Source: Cordilura impudica (Eukaryota; Arthropoda; Insecta; Diptera; Scathophagidae). From it: a stretch of DNA of 64,000 nucleotides. Below, in pieces: positions 12,170 through 23,851 of this stretch (within the stretch, counting starts at the first letter, position 1; each line of letters starts with the position of its first letter). The notes under the pieces were generated by a model. It ran no database searches, was not told the origin of the DNA, and worked only from the letters and a program-made list of their open reading frames with translations. A program made the position numbers and the translations under genes. The stretch lies in assembly GCA_963682025.1 (NCBI GenBank), contig OY821519.1, positions 72,492,525 to 72,556,524 of the forward strand, written 5' to 3'.

Positions 12170-12560
12170 CGTTTTCTTTTCTGACAAAAAATGTCGCACT
12201 TTATTTGCACTTTTTTCGAAAAGTGCATTTTTTTTATATATTCTGAGATAACACCAACCTTACCTTATACATCAATAGAAAGATCTCAAAGTCAAGCCCT
12301 CGTAAATTGCAAAAAAATTGCAGCCTTTAACTTCTTTCAGGTCACAGTATGAGAATATTTCCCCATTGATCCCCTTTCTTTAATATTTTCACCTTATGAC
12401 TGGAAAGAGGATAATAATCAAAATTTTTTGCATTTTATCAACACAGCTCTTTGATTGATGTATAAGATAAGGTTGTTTTTAATTTAGAATATATAAAAAA
12501 AATTCAGTTTTCGAAAAAAGTGCAAATAAAGTGCGACATTTTTTGTCAGAAAAGAAAACG
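12170..12560. mobile_element. Foldback MITE
   Basis: The left arm (12170-~12285, starting cgttttcttttctgacaaaa) is matched by its complement in the right arm (~12446-12560). The arms share 'tgtcgcactttatttgcac' and 'cttatacatcaat' with only scattered differences. The arms are ~115 bp and the spacer ~160 bp. No protein is encoded. Similar satellite-decay sequence flanks both sides, so it inserted at the edge of the GGTAC array. Confidence 0.85.
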
Positions 12561-13252
12561 GCATATTATTTTTTAATTGGATTTCTGTACGAACAAAAAC
12601 GCACTTTTTAGATTCAAGCGACATTTTATAAAAAAATTTAGTTTCTAAATTAAAAGCTTTTCTTCAAGATAAATATTGTTTAGTTGAAATTTGTTTAAAC
12701 AACAAAAATGCTCTTTTTAATAAAAAGAATCTTGTTCCAAATCGATTTCTAAATATTTTAATATGCATATTTCTTTTTTCCATCGGGTGACAAATAATTC
12801 TTAAATTTTTGTTTCATTAAGTATTTACATTTTTTTTATTTTTTTAATTGATATATAAAATGTTGTAACAAATAACGAAAATTGCAGAAGGTTCCTAATA
12901 AATTTTTTATACGGTTTTTCTTTTTAATTTATTTTGATTTTGTTTAAATTAAGTTTATTTTATTATTAATAAAAAAAAAAAAATAACTGTTGTCTTCCAT
13001 TTAATAAGTATTTAAAATATGTTTTACGATTTTTCGATTATTCTTTGATTTACATACAAATTTTTTAGTTAAAAAAATAATTTTTCATGTCTTATTTATA
13101 AAAACAAAGCATTTTGTTAGAAGTATTAAATGAAAAAAGAAAAGTAATAAACAAATAATATTAACCGTAATAAATTATTTATTAAAATGACAATTAACGT
13201 AGTTAAACAAAATTTCAATGCACTGCCAAAATGGTTTATTTTTTAGTTTTTG

Positions 13253-13283
<31 letters not shown>

Positions 13284-14925
13284 AAATATGTAAAAACAAC
13301 AAAAACAAAAAATTAGTAAAATAATCACAATTTTGTACATACGAAAATCAATATGATAAATAAAAAAAATAGTCAAATTTAGCTTATAAGTTAAAAAAAA
13401 AATAGCATAAAATTTTTCTAAAAATAAATTTTTTTGTTATATTTTAGATTAAAAATTACTAAAAAAAATTAAATAAAAATAAATCAAAATATAAATCATT
13501 AAGTTAATATAACAACAAAGGTTATAACCTGTAACAAAAACAATAGAAAAAACGATATTAACTGGTTGATGGTTTTAGTTGATAATTTCCTGAATAGTTT
13601 TTAAAAAAAAAATACAAAATTTAAAGAAATTACATGAAATCTATTTGAGAAAATAGGAATGAAAATAGATATTCCGATAAAATTTCACATAAAAACCAAA
13701 AATCTGAAATGCATTATAAACAAGTTCACAAGAATATGAAAGGATTGACATTTTAAAGTACTTTTTTAAACATTTCGTCCCGATAAATCAAAATAAAAAT
13801 ATTTTTAATTTTCAGAGATCAACCTCTTAAATTTTCAAAGAACATTCTTTAAAATTTTTCGCTTTGAAAAATTACAACAAAATTTGTTTTAATTTCCAGA
13901 GATTGTGGTTTTTCATTTGGTACCCATATTGACATAGACTAATGGGTAGAAATATCCAAATAAATTTTTAAAAATTTCTATAACTTTAAAACTTTGATGT
14001 TCTTCAAAAAGAGAAGAGATCAGAAAATGAAAAACTGAGAACGCAGTTTATGATCTCTACTTTTATGTGTTTATAGTCTTGTTCAAGTTCAGCAAGTTAT
14101 TAATATAGAAATATTAGAAAATTAAAGAGAAATTAGTATTCTTTTTTAAAGCCTTAACAAAATGTGTTTTAACCCTTTCACGACCAAACCTAAACTGCTG
14201 GAAAATTTTTATTTTTTTTTGTTAATTCATGCTTAACGACCCAAAATTTCTAAACAAAAGTGTTGTCAAAAATATTTTTTTTTTAATTTCTTCAAGGAAA
14301 AAATCCATGGGACATATACATATATGCCATTGGTCGTCAACAGTCAAAATTAGCAACTAATTTACTCCTCTCGAAGCAAGTCAGTGATTTGTGTTTTTAT
14401 TTTTTACATAAACAACTGTAGCTTTGGTTTTGTATTTGTTTTAAATATAGATCACAGAGAATCGATTACTATTTTTTTAGTTTGTACTAAAAATGGAAAG
14501 GAAAATCGTTCCTTTTGTAAAAACCTTTTTGTTTCACAAAAAACCGTAATTGCTTCGAAGATTACCATAATTGATTTTATATTTTTGAGATATTTGGAAT
14601 TAATCTTTTTCTAAGTATTTTTATTTATAGTTCAACTAGAGTGCCCTGTCGTGCATGTATGTTTTCATAATCAATTTTTCGTTCGAAGTTTGTATTGTAC
14701 AATTAAAACATTTTAATTAATTTACTTTGCATATATTTTTTTTATTTTAATGCTTTCTGATATTTTTTGTTTTTTCATTCGATGTACAAATTTTCAAGTT
14801 TTTCGGCGTTCCTACTCTAAAGTAAGACACATATAGCTACCCATGAGAAAAATATGGATTTTCAAAATTAAATCCGGTAACACTTAACGATGGCCTTGAA
14901 TTTAGAATATCATTTCGCAATTGTT
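12561..14925. other. AT-rich DNA without recognised genes
   Basis: No supported gene. It contains a CAA trinucleotide run (~13254-13283) and long A- or T-rich tracts. At 14170 'ttaaccctttcacgaccaaac' has the TTAA-CCCTTT form of a piggyBac-type terminus, but no matching inverted end was found nearby. Confidence 0.4.
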
Positions 14926-15068
14926 TTATTTTAGCGAATTTTAATTTTGGCGATTTTTGATTTCTTCGATTTTTGATTTTTCCGATTTTTGGTTTTCAAA
15001 ATTTTTGTTTTTGGCGATTATTGTTTTTCCCTATTTTTGGTTTTGGCGATTTTTGAATTTGGCGATTC
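14926..15068. repeat. Diverged minisatellite, GGCGATTTTTGATTT-type unit
   Basis: Seven or so irregular units around 'ttttggcgatttttgattt' lie in tandem, with substitutions such as 'cttcgattttt' and 'ccgatttttgg'. It directly precedes the Helitron-like block at 15.1 kb. Confidence 0.65.
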
Positions 15069-15099
15069 TGCACATATTTTCCACGACAACTCACATTGG

Positions 15100-16058
15100 T
15101 AATTAATATACACACATATTTGTATAGGAGGTGCTACGCCTACTAATCCTATACCGCCCAATTTTGCAAACTACTCACATTAATATCTGATGGACTCTTG
15201 CAGAGTGTCGAAACTTTCCCCTTTATAGTACACCAGATACATGATATTAAATCTTTACTTTGTATAGGCGGTACTACGTCCACTGCTCCGATCGCGCCCG
15301 TATTTGATCTGACTACTCTCGTTACTAATAAATGACCTAGGACAAATTTGCAAAGTTGTGTATGTCGTAGTACTCGAGATATATCATAATGAGTAATTGC
15401 TTTGTATGGGAGGAGCCACGCCCACTTTGTATAGGCGGTACTACGTCCACTGCTCCGATCGCGCCCGTATTTGATCTGACTACTCTCGTTACTAATAAAT
15501 GACCTAGGACAAATTTGCAAAGTTGTGTATGTCGTAGTACTCGAGATATATCATAATGAGTAATTGCTTTGTATGGGAGGAGCCACGCCCACTTTGTATA
15601 GGCGGTACTACGTCCACTGCTCCGATCGCGCCCGTATTTGATCTGACTACTCTCGTTACTAATAAATGACCTAGGACAAATTTGAAAAGTTGTGTATGTC
15701 GTAGTACTCGAGATATATCGTAATGAGTAATTGCTTTGTATGGGAGGAGCCACGCCCACTTATCGGATCCCGACCATTTTCGGCATGGTTACTAACATAA
15801 ATAATAGGTGACATCACACTAATTCGCAAAGTTATTTCAGTTGTTGTACTCAATATCTATGATATTAAAAATTCACTTTATATGAAAAGTGACACGCCCA
15901 CTAAAAATATCAAAAAAAAATTTATAGCCTATAGCACTTCCCATATCTGCAGTAAGACCCTGTTAAAATTTCAGGAAGATCAGATGAGCAGTTACGGAGA
16001 TTATCTCCTACAAACAAACAAACAAACACACATTACCTCTTTATTATATTAGTATAGA
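15100..16058 (-). mobile_element. Helitron-like element, 5' end on minus strand
   Basis: Read on the minus strand, the block starts at 16058 with TCTATACTAATATAATAAAG, a typical Helitron-like TC start, preceded by A. It runs into a GTTTGTTTGTTTG stretch and 'ggagataatctccg' before reaching the tandem repeats at 15.26-15.76 kb. No 3' CTAG end or hairpin was identified, so the copy is truncated or its 3' end is diverged. No Rep/helicase coding is visible. Confidence 0.5.
15261..15761. repeat. 167-bp tandem repeat, three copies
   Basis: 'tgtataggcggtactacgtc' begins at 15261, 15428 and 15595, a spacing of exactly 167 bp. The units are nearly identical (e.g. caaag versus aaaag, cataatg versus cgtaatg). 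A diverged partial unit precedes them (15123-15170) and another follows at ~15762-15900. The overlapping minus-strand frames of 123-140 codons (PIQSNY, SNESSQIKYGRD repeats) are products of the repeat. Confidence 0.92.
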
Positions 16059-16575
16059 TTAAGTGTTGATTTAATATTATGAATTTTTTTAATTTAATAA
16101 AAAATATATCAAATATATCAAAATCTTGTTTTCGGTTCAATAACGTCCGAATTAATGACATCCAAATATCATTAAAAAATAAACACAATTTTCAGACTTT
16201 GTGGTAACCGTCTTAGGTCCTGAGAATACATGTGGCATTTATTTTGGTATGGTCTGAAAGCGAAAACTATCTTCTGTCGCCTCAAGTCCGCCTTAAAAAA
16301 ATCGGTTTGAAAATGTGGAAATTATAAGAAAAAATAAAAATGGGACATATATGGGAAATATATTTTTGTAGTTTTTTAAATTGTATGTTTTAAATATTGA
16401 TAATTTAATAGGAACAAAAAAATAAAATTAAAATACATGCAAGTACAACGCTCAGTATTTTACCAAATATTTTTAAATTTTTTTTTTTAAATTCTGAACA
16501 TTCTATTATATTCGCATTTTCTATTTTGCAAAAAATAAAAAATTCTCAATCGTCGTTTATGGAAAAAAAAGTATC
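16059..16575. other. AT-rich DNA, nothing recognised
   Basis: No supported gene or repeat boundary was seen in this stretch. Confidence 0.4.
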
Positions 16576-17044
16576 AGATTTGAAGAACTCTTTGTAAAAA
16601 AAAAACTGTCTCAGAATCTGACTATAGAAAAATAGTCTCATAGTGCGTTTACTTCTGAGGAAAATCTAGTAGATTTTAGTTGAAATCTATTTCAAAATCT
16701 ATACCGTTTACATCTAACTCTTTTGACATTTTGTGAGATTTTGTTTCCACAATAATAAAGAGCTGATTAAAATAAAACATGTAAACTAGAAATACCAAAA
16801 ATAAACAAAACAGATTTGAAGAACTCTTTGTAAAAAAAACTGTCTCAGTATGTGACTATAGAAAAATAGTCTCATAGTGCGTTTACATCTGAGGAAAATC
16901 TAGTAGATGTTAGTTGAAATCTATTTCAAAATCTATACCGTTTACATCCCACTTTTTGACATTTTGTGAGATTTTGTTTCCACAACAATAAATAGCTGAT
17001 TAAAATAAAACATGTAAACTAGAAATACCAAAAATAAACAAAAC
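16576..17044. repeat. ~236-bp tandem duplication
   Basis: The block beginning 'agatttgaagaactctttg' (about 16576) is repeated from about 16812. The repeat includes 'gtctcatagtgcgtttac' and 'aatagctgattaaaataaa'. Copies differ at a few positions (ttctgagg/atctgagg, attttag/atgttag). The duplication contains the left end of the TA-flanked element described next, so that end is present twice. Confidence 0.9.
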
Positions 17045-17590
17045 AATAGGAAAATGGAAATATGGAAAATTCGAAATAGGAATAGATTTTGTAATTATAT
17101 TATGCATCAGAAATGAAAAAAGCATAAACTGAAATAGAAATTTGCGAAAAAAATCAGCTTTTGTTAAGTGTATTGTTTGAACAGCAAAAACAAATTCATT
17201 TTCCACAATTATTATTTAGCAGATTGGAATGGGCACATGTCAGTATAAAAAGTTATAACTTTTCAATTACCAAATATTTTTTTATTATAGATTCGTCATT
17301 TTTTTTTTTTTTTTTTATAATTAATATTTTATTTCCTTTTTATTCAACTTGTTTGCTTTTGTTTTTAAAAATCAATTTTTCAGCCACTGCGTTGTAATTT
17401 TCTACTACAATATAAAAAAAAACATAGTAGTATCGTTCGGTAGTGCCCAAGTTTGATAAGATTTTGTGAGATTTTGCACAAATCTAGTAACGAGCTAGAT
17501 TTTACTTTGTATGGGAAATCTAGTAAAAATTAACTAGATTTCGCTCGAAATCTCGTATATACTAGATTTCGGTTAGATGTAAATGCACTA
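16641..17590. mobile_element. TA-flanked inverted-repeat element with duplicated left end
   Basis: The left terminus GTGCGTTTACATCTGAGG (16877; duplicate at 16643) pairs with the right terminus ending 'ggttagatgtaaatgcac' at 17588. TA borders each side (16875-16876 or 16641-16642, and 17589-17590). Inside the termini both ends carry 'aaatctagta' motifs. Open frames inside are short and T-rich; no transposase was recognised. It is probably a MITE of a TA-targeting superfamily. Confidence 0.7.
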
Positions 17591-17599
17591 TCAGACGCT

Positions 17600-17857
17600 G
17601 AGAATATGTATAAAGACGAACAGTCATATATACACGAAGTTTTTTATATACATAAAAAACGTTTCAGATTTAATAATTTATCTATAGAGAAACAGCCTCA
17701 GAGTCAGCAAATAATTCTATAGAAAAACAGCCTCAGATTCTAAGGATTTTTCTGTAGTAAAAAAGGTTAAAAATTCTAAAAAATGTTCTATAAAAATGGT
17801 CTCGGGTGTTTAAAATTTGTGCTTCAATTTTTTTATAGAAAAACAATTTCAGATTAT
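17600..17857. repeat. Diverged tandem motif (TTTTTCTATAGAAAAACAG / CTCAGATTCT)
   Basis: Repeated diverged units combine 'tctatagaaaaacag' (self-complementary core TTTCTATAGAAA) with 'cctcagattctaa'. The same motif is found at 16600-16640 and 19325-19640, so a minisatellite was split by later insertions. Confidence 0.6.
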
Positions 17858-18172
17858 AACAAGTAAGAGTGTTAAATTCGGCTGTGCCGAATCTTTGATA
17901 CCCTCCACCTGTTTCATTTTCAATTTAAATTTTTTTTTATCATTTTCCATTTTTCACTTTTCAATTTTCATCTTTCATTTTTCATTTTTAGTTTTATATT
18001 TTCATTTTCCATTTTTCATTTTCCACTTTTCATTTTTCATTTTCCATTTTCGATTTTTCATTTTTCATTTTTCAATTTTCATTTTTCATTTTCCATTTTT
18101 AATTTTTGATTTTCCAATTTTCATTTTTCATTTTTAATTTTCCTTTTTCCATTTTTAATTTTTCGTTTTCCG

Positions 18173-18210
<38 letters not shown>

Positions 18211-18390
18211 TCCCTTTTCAATTTTAATTTTTAATATTCCATTTTCCATTTTTCAATTTTCATTTTTCATGTTCCATTTTCCATTTCTCATTTCCCATTT
18301 TTAATGTTTCATTTTTCATTTTCCATTTTTAATTTTTCATTTTTCATTTTTAATTTTCCATTTTCCATTTTTAATTTTTCGTTTTCCGTC

Positions 18391-18426
<36 letters not shown>

Positions 18427-19316
18427 TCCCTTTTCAATTTTAATTTTTAATTTTCCATTTTCCATTTTTCAATTTTCATTTTTCATGTTCCATTTTCCAT
18501 TTCTCATTTCACATTTTTAATGTTTCATTTTTCATTTTCCATTTTCCATTTTTAATTTTTCATTTTTAATTTTCCATTTTCCATTTTTAATTTTTCGTTT
18601 TCCGTTTTCCATCTTTCATTTTCCATTTGTCATTTTTCATTTTCCCTTTTCAATTTTAATTTTTAATTTTCCATTTTCCATTTTTCAATTTTCATTTTTC
18701 ATGTTCCATTTTCCATTTCTCATTTTCCATTTTTAATGTTTCATTTTTCATTTTCCACTTTTCATTTTTCATTTTCCATTTTTTATTTTTCATTTTTCAT
18801 TTTTCATTTTTCATTTTCCATTTTTTATTTTTATTAATTTTAAATTTATAATATTTAATTTTAATGTTAAATGTGGTAAAACTTGCTTAGGCCACCTGCA
18901 GTATTAACATCACACAACTGTAATGACTTCAACAATACGAAGAATTACAACATATACAACATATCCTAAGAAAAACAACAAACACACTGAAAAATTTTAT
19001 TTTTTCAAGAGTTTTTTCAAAGTTTCATTCATAGCTCGTGAACCCTTTGACCGATTTTGACGATTTTAAACAGCAACTCCTTTGGGATGTTAATAAACGA
19101 TTTTATATAAAAACGAACGGTCTAGCTTAGATATTGACGGCATGATCATGATTTCCAAAGACAGACGGACAGACGGTCATTGGTAAATCAACTTCCCTTG
19201 TTATAAGGATCAAGAAAATATATTTTTTTGGGGTCTCAGGAATTTATTTCAATGCGTTACAAACGGAATGACAAACCTATATATACCCTCTGCCACTGAG
19301 ATGTGGAGGGTATAAA
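17858..19316 (+). mobile_element. Interspersed element family C (subterminal repeats, expanded T-rich core)
   Basis: It starts 'aacaagtaagagtg', followed by a hairpin around TTCGGCTGTGCCGAA, then the subterminal repeat ATACCCTCCAC. It ends with the complement GTGGAGGGTATAAAA at ~19300-19316. It has 'gacagacggacagacgg' (GTCY type) near 19162. Its layout parallels family B with different sequence, suggesting two branches of Helentron-associated elements. The core is expanded by the array at 17.93-18.85 kb. No coding capacity. Confidence 0.7.
17928..18850. repeat. T-rich CATTTTTCATTTTCC array with ~215-bp higher-order period
   Basis: Nearly all sequence is built of 6-8 bp words (cattttt, cattttcc, aattttt). 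A higher-order unit is marked by 'cgttttccg' at 18164, 18378 and 18596 (spacing 214 and 218 bp), each followed by the same order of landmarks (catttgtcattttt, cccttttcaatttt, catgttccatt). The frame of 106 codons at its start (FHFSFFIFHFS) is an artefact. Confidence 0.88.
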
Positions 19317-19324
19317 AATAGTCA

Positions 19325-19640
19325 ACCGTGTCAGATTCTATTAATTTTTCGAATTGTACGAATTTTTCTATTTAAAAACAGTCTAATATTATAACAATGT
19401 TTCTGTAGAAAAAACATTCACAAACTTTTCTAACTTTTTGATAGAAAAAACGTTTTTTTTTCTTTTTGGAAAAACCGACTAGATTATAATTATTTTCCAA
19501 AAGAAATAGTCTCAGATTCTGACAATTTCTATATAGAATGACAGTTCGAAAATTTAATATTTTTTTTACATTTTTTTCGATAGCAGTTTCAGAAAAAAAC
19601 ATTCTCAGAATTCGACAATTTTTCAATAGAAAAAATGAAA
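19325..19640. repeat. Diverged TTTTTCTATAGAAAAACAG-type tandem motif, right part
   Basis: Continues the motif seen at 17.6-17.86 kb ('cagattct', 'gaaaaacagtct', 'aaagaaatagtctcagattctgac'). This supports insertion of the family-C element into an older minisatellite. Confidence 0.55.
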
Positions 19641-19659
19641 CTATTATGAATATATGAAC

Positions 19660-19990
19660 ATAACTGTAACCAGTGTGCGAAGAGAATATATAAGTTTGTC
19701 ATTCCGTTTGTAATATTAAGAAAACAAATCTGGACCCCAAAAAATATATATATTTTTGATCCTTATAACAAGCGTATTTGACATAGCGATGTCCGTCTGT
19801 CCGCCTGTGAAAATCATGATCGCGACCTCAATAGGTTAGCTTGGTTGCTACTTTTTAGACAAGATGATTCATTGATAGCCTGAGCAGGTTTCTGAAAACT
19901 TAAAAAAAAATCTTGAAAAATATATGATTGTTGTTATTGTAAATTTTGTTTCTTGTGTATGATAACTGTAATTGTTCTTGTTATTATGGT
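19660..19990 (-). mobile_element. Family C fragment
   Basis: Carries the reverse-oriented 3' part of family C: 'atataagtttgtcattccg', 'ggaccccaaaaaatatatat', 'gatccttataacaagc' and 'gatgtccgtctgtccgcctg'. The subterminal repeat is degraded ('tgtgcgaagagaatata'), and the 5' portion is missing or unrecognisable. Confidence 0.6.
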
Positions 19991-20400
19991 CATTGTGTTT
20001 GTAGCATTTGCTTCATTAGGGTATATATTTGGTTATACTCCACGTGTTAAGAGGTCCAAGCCGGCTTTGGGCCGCCACCGATAACAAGAGAAAATATAAA
20101 GGAAATCATGCGTTTTTTCTGAAGGCTTTAAAATATCTGTTTTCTTAAATGTAATAGGGCTTAGTCGATTTCTTTTCTCGTTTGGCACCGGAAAGCCTAC
20201 TCTACTAACAGGAATATAATGCCATTTTTCTGATAGAAGTTAATTGCTTCTATGAAAAAACCATCATTGTTTTTATTTTAAAAAAATAAGAAATTAAAAA
20301 AATACTGGTCAGAAAATAAAACCAATTAAATATAAATTGAAATGGCTTAGAACATAAAGATTAAGTAACTGTATTAAAATGATAACCATGCCCAACATTG

Positions 20401-20780
20401 ATTAGCAGATTCCAGTGCTCGAACTAGCAGATTCCAGAATTCGAGTGCAATTTCTATGCAGCTTTATTTTTCAACTTTGCCAATTCACAAACCAACAGTT
20501 TTTGGTTTATTATTATTGTGAATGGAGATAACAAACTCATCACCAAACACATAAACAAATTTAATAAAACACACATAGCATATGTATAATTTTATGGATG
20601 TGTTTGTAGAACTTTAAATGCAATTTACTCAAAATAAAGGAAAAAATTTAAAATCTGTAAATCTGCAAAACGGCTAAAAAGAAATACCTTTAAAATAATA
20701 TACGTTTGGTCAAAATCGGGATAAAATGGTAGAACAAAACATCGGTCACAAGAAATCGCCTAGCCTATTAATATTATAGA
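20401..20780 (-). mobile_element. Non-autonomous Helitron family A, copy 1
   Basis: Read on minus it starts TCTATAATATTAATAGGC at 20780 and ends with a hairpin and CTAG. The end is partly duplicated ('tagcagattcc' at 20402 and 20425). The body matches the other family-A copies ('ctgcaaaacggctaaaaag', 'aatttactcaaaataaagg'). Confidence 0.8.
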
Positions 20781-20799
20781 TATTGAGTTTAAGACACAG

Positions 20800-20847
20800 G
20801 TGGATGTTATCAAATATTCGCCATAGTCGAATTTAACACTCTTAAGG
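20800..20847 (-). mobile_element. Family C terminal fragment
   Basis: 'aggtggatgttatcaaata' followed by 'gtcgaatttaacactctta' is the complement of the family-C 5' end (subterminal repeat and hairpin). It lies next to Helitron copy 1. Confidence 0.55.
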
Positions 20848-23800
20848 TGGAAACACAACTGGGACGAGGTCAACAATTCGTTGCGTAAATCTGTCGAATG
20901 AAATACATTTATGATGAATTCACATAACAGCTGTAACGTCATTTGAAATTGTTTGTAATTTATATAAATAAATATTGGAAAAATATGAATAAAAGAATCT
21001 TTAACTTTGTACGAGTTATTAAAATTGTAAACATCATGTTCACGATGGTAAAAGCCTTTATTTTTGTACGGCAACGTTTCATTTTTTAATTCCGAAAAAA
21101 TTACATAAATTTTCATTAATAAATTAATTTTATGTCATTTTTGTTTACAAAAAAAAATAAGCACTAAACGGAAAAGAATAAATATTAACAAAAAACTATG
21201 TAAAAAAAATTATTTAATTAAAAATAGATTTTATTTAACTTATAAGTTGTAAATAAAATATAAAACAATTCTTAAAGACAAAAATAATTTTATTTACTAA
21301 AACATTTGAAAAACTTAAATAAAATACGGCCACTCTACACCAATATATTCGTCGTTCGTCGGCGTAAAAAATAGAAATAAACCTATTGCAGAGTTCGTTA
21401 CGCACTACGTATTTCGTTCGACGCACTGATTGCGTGCATTTTCATATACCCAAATGTGTTTTATTTGTGACGACGAATTTTTGTATTTGTTAACAAAAAA
21501 GCGAAAATATAATATAGAGACATACCCTCCCCCTCAAATAATCATGTATCTTCAGCGGTATCAATTGATAAACTACTAATGATGGAGGAAATATTTTTTC
21601 CCATAAAACTATCTGAAATAAACATTTTTTGTTAAAAATTGGTAAAAGATTTTATGCGGTCATTTTTTATTTTATTTTATTTATTTTAATTATTTTATTT
21701 ATTGTTTGGTATGTGGCCAATAATTTTTTTAATATGCTAAAGTTTATCGCAACTTTAAATCAGTTGGTCACCCCTGCAACATAATGAAATAGGCCACTAT
21801 ACCCAGCAATGTTAACTGTTTCCAAGCAAAAAGCGCAAAACACTGCCCAAAAAACGCTAAAAGACCCTTAATTGCAATGAATAGAAAAGCGCTAGTTTCA
21901 TGCTTGAAAAAATTCACTTTTTTTAGTTTAATACTTAAATGTTATTGATATAATTTAGTGGCACTTTCGATGGCACTTTTTATAAGAAACCTGAAGCATT
22001 TAAATTGGAAAACCAAATTATCGTTTTTCAAAATGGAAGACGCTAAATGGAAAAAATCGATTTTTGGTTCGTTCCAAGGTTTTAAGAATAGCACACAAAA
22101 CGCTAAGTTGGCTTCACCGACTATACTACTTGATCTAGACCATTTAGCTGGTATACCCCACACCATATCTAAAGCAACTGTACTTATTGATAATGAAATT
22201 TCCCCACGGAAACAACTTGTTACGTCTTTTCTTTTAGAAAGCTAACGAATATTACTTTTAATGAAGATTCTTTTAAGAGTGTTAGTTAAAATAAGAATAA
22301 GGCCATTGCAATCAAAGGAAAATAATTTAAATTTTTGGAACTACTTGATCTACCTCCAGTGGGCGATTTTTATACAATTAAAAATAGGCAAGCAAATATT
22401 TTAGCAAAATCTGTATTCTTTTTTTTCAATTATTTAGGGAATTACCACCTAAAACCTACAAACTATAAAACAAATTTAATATTGTAACGTACTTATAAAA
22501 ATATGAAACATAAAATAAAGAAATTTGTATATAAACAAATTAAACATAAATAAATTGAAAAATACTCAACTGCAAATTAAAGACATAAAATTTTAAACCA
22601 AAAAGCAAAATAAAAATAATAAAGATAAGAGATTATTAGTAAAGTAAGTGGAAAACAAAATTCTAAAATAGTTATAATGAAATATAAATTTAAAATTAAA
22701 ATTAAAATATTTAAAAATAGATAAAATATAATATTAATTAAGTTACAAAAAACAAAACAGAAATGAAAAACACAAAAAAAAAATCATCACATTATAGAAA
22801 CCTTAAATTTCAAAACATAAAGAAAACCACAGAATGGAACTAATTTTTGAATATGGTTTGTATATAGAACAAAAAAAATTACCACTTTTAGAAATTACCT
22901 CTTAACTAGTGAAAGAACAATCTGCATATTAAACGAATTACATTAAAATCTAAAATGACCTACAAACGTTCATAAAGAGTTTTGCTGAGATAAAAGAGCA
23001 ATAATTTCAACATTTGGTCAGAGTGCGACCAAAAGTTTTTATGTAATTAATTCCATAAAGCTTAAGGAATTTTTAAAAAAATTTTCTAAATTATTTTTCT
23101 TTGTTTGTTTTATTGTTTTAAACAACCTCCCCTCCCCCCACAAAGAAAAATCATAATTAACGAAACATTATAAAAAATATTTATATAGTTAAACTCCAAT
23201 AACAAAAAAAAGAAAAAACAAAATTGTAACACAATAATAAAACGAAAATAAGATAAACTAAATATTTAATTATTAAAGAAAAAAAAAACATTTCATATTT
23301 TTTTTAGTTACACGAAATTTAATGAAAATCGTTTAAATATTGATTATACAAATACAAGACACATGAAATCATAAATAAAATATAATAATAATTTTGCTCA
23401 ATAAAATAATAGCAATTATAACGAAAATTGTGACAAAAAAAGATAAATGAAAAAAATAAACGTTAAGATTACAAAAAAAATAATTAAAAGTTTGTGTTTT
23501 ATTATTTAGCTCTAGGCATAAAAATGCACTTTTCTCGGAAACTTAGCAAGCTACAGCAAAAGGGGCTTCAATTCGAGATAATCTATATTTTTTATATGAA
23601 AAGTTAAAAAATCATCTTTCTCGAAAACTAAGGAGAAAAAAGCAAAAAGGGCTTTAGTCCGGGATAACTTAATTCTTTTTGACCAAAAATTCAATTTTCT
23701 ATGAAAAATTAAAAAAATATATAAATAGGGTATTTAAGATTGTGTCTTTCAATTGTGAACGAAGGTAAGTTTTTACTATTTTTAAACAAGAAAACGACCT

Positions 23801-23851
23801 TTCAGGAGAACAATTTGTTACTGTGACAGATAACACGGTGTTACAGTCAAT
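20848..23851. other. AT-rich DNA; one unassigned open frame at 21958-22245
   Basis: Mostly A-rich DNA with no recognised element. A 95-codon + strand frame at 21958-22245 (KTKLSFFKMEDAKWKKSIFG, then LLDLDHLAGIPHTISK) is less biased in composition than its surroundings. It matches no family I know and has no clear splice context, so it is noted only as a possible relic. 23.1-23.5 kb is strongly A-rich. Confidence 0.3.

Noticed and set aside
14165..14370. piggyBac-type terminus TTAACCCTTTCACGACC
   Set aside because: No matching inverted end or transposase nearby; kept only as a remark.
15261..15761. CRISPR-like array
   Set aside because: The repeats are contiguous and nearly identical over 167 bp with no distinct spacers, in a eukaryotic genome.
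15149..15853. Minus-strand frames of 123-140 codons with internal repeats
   Set aside because: They are created by the 167-bp tandem repeat; the peptide repeats only because the DNA does.
17817..18137. Phe/His-rich membrane-protein-like frame (also 50325-50764)
   Set aside because: Translation of the T-rich simple array; composition, not coding.
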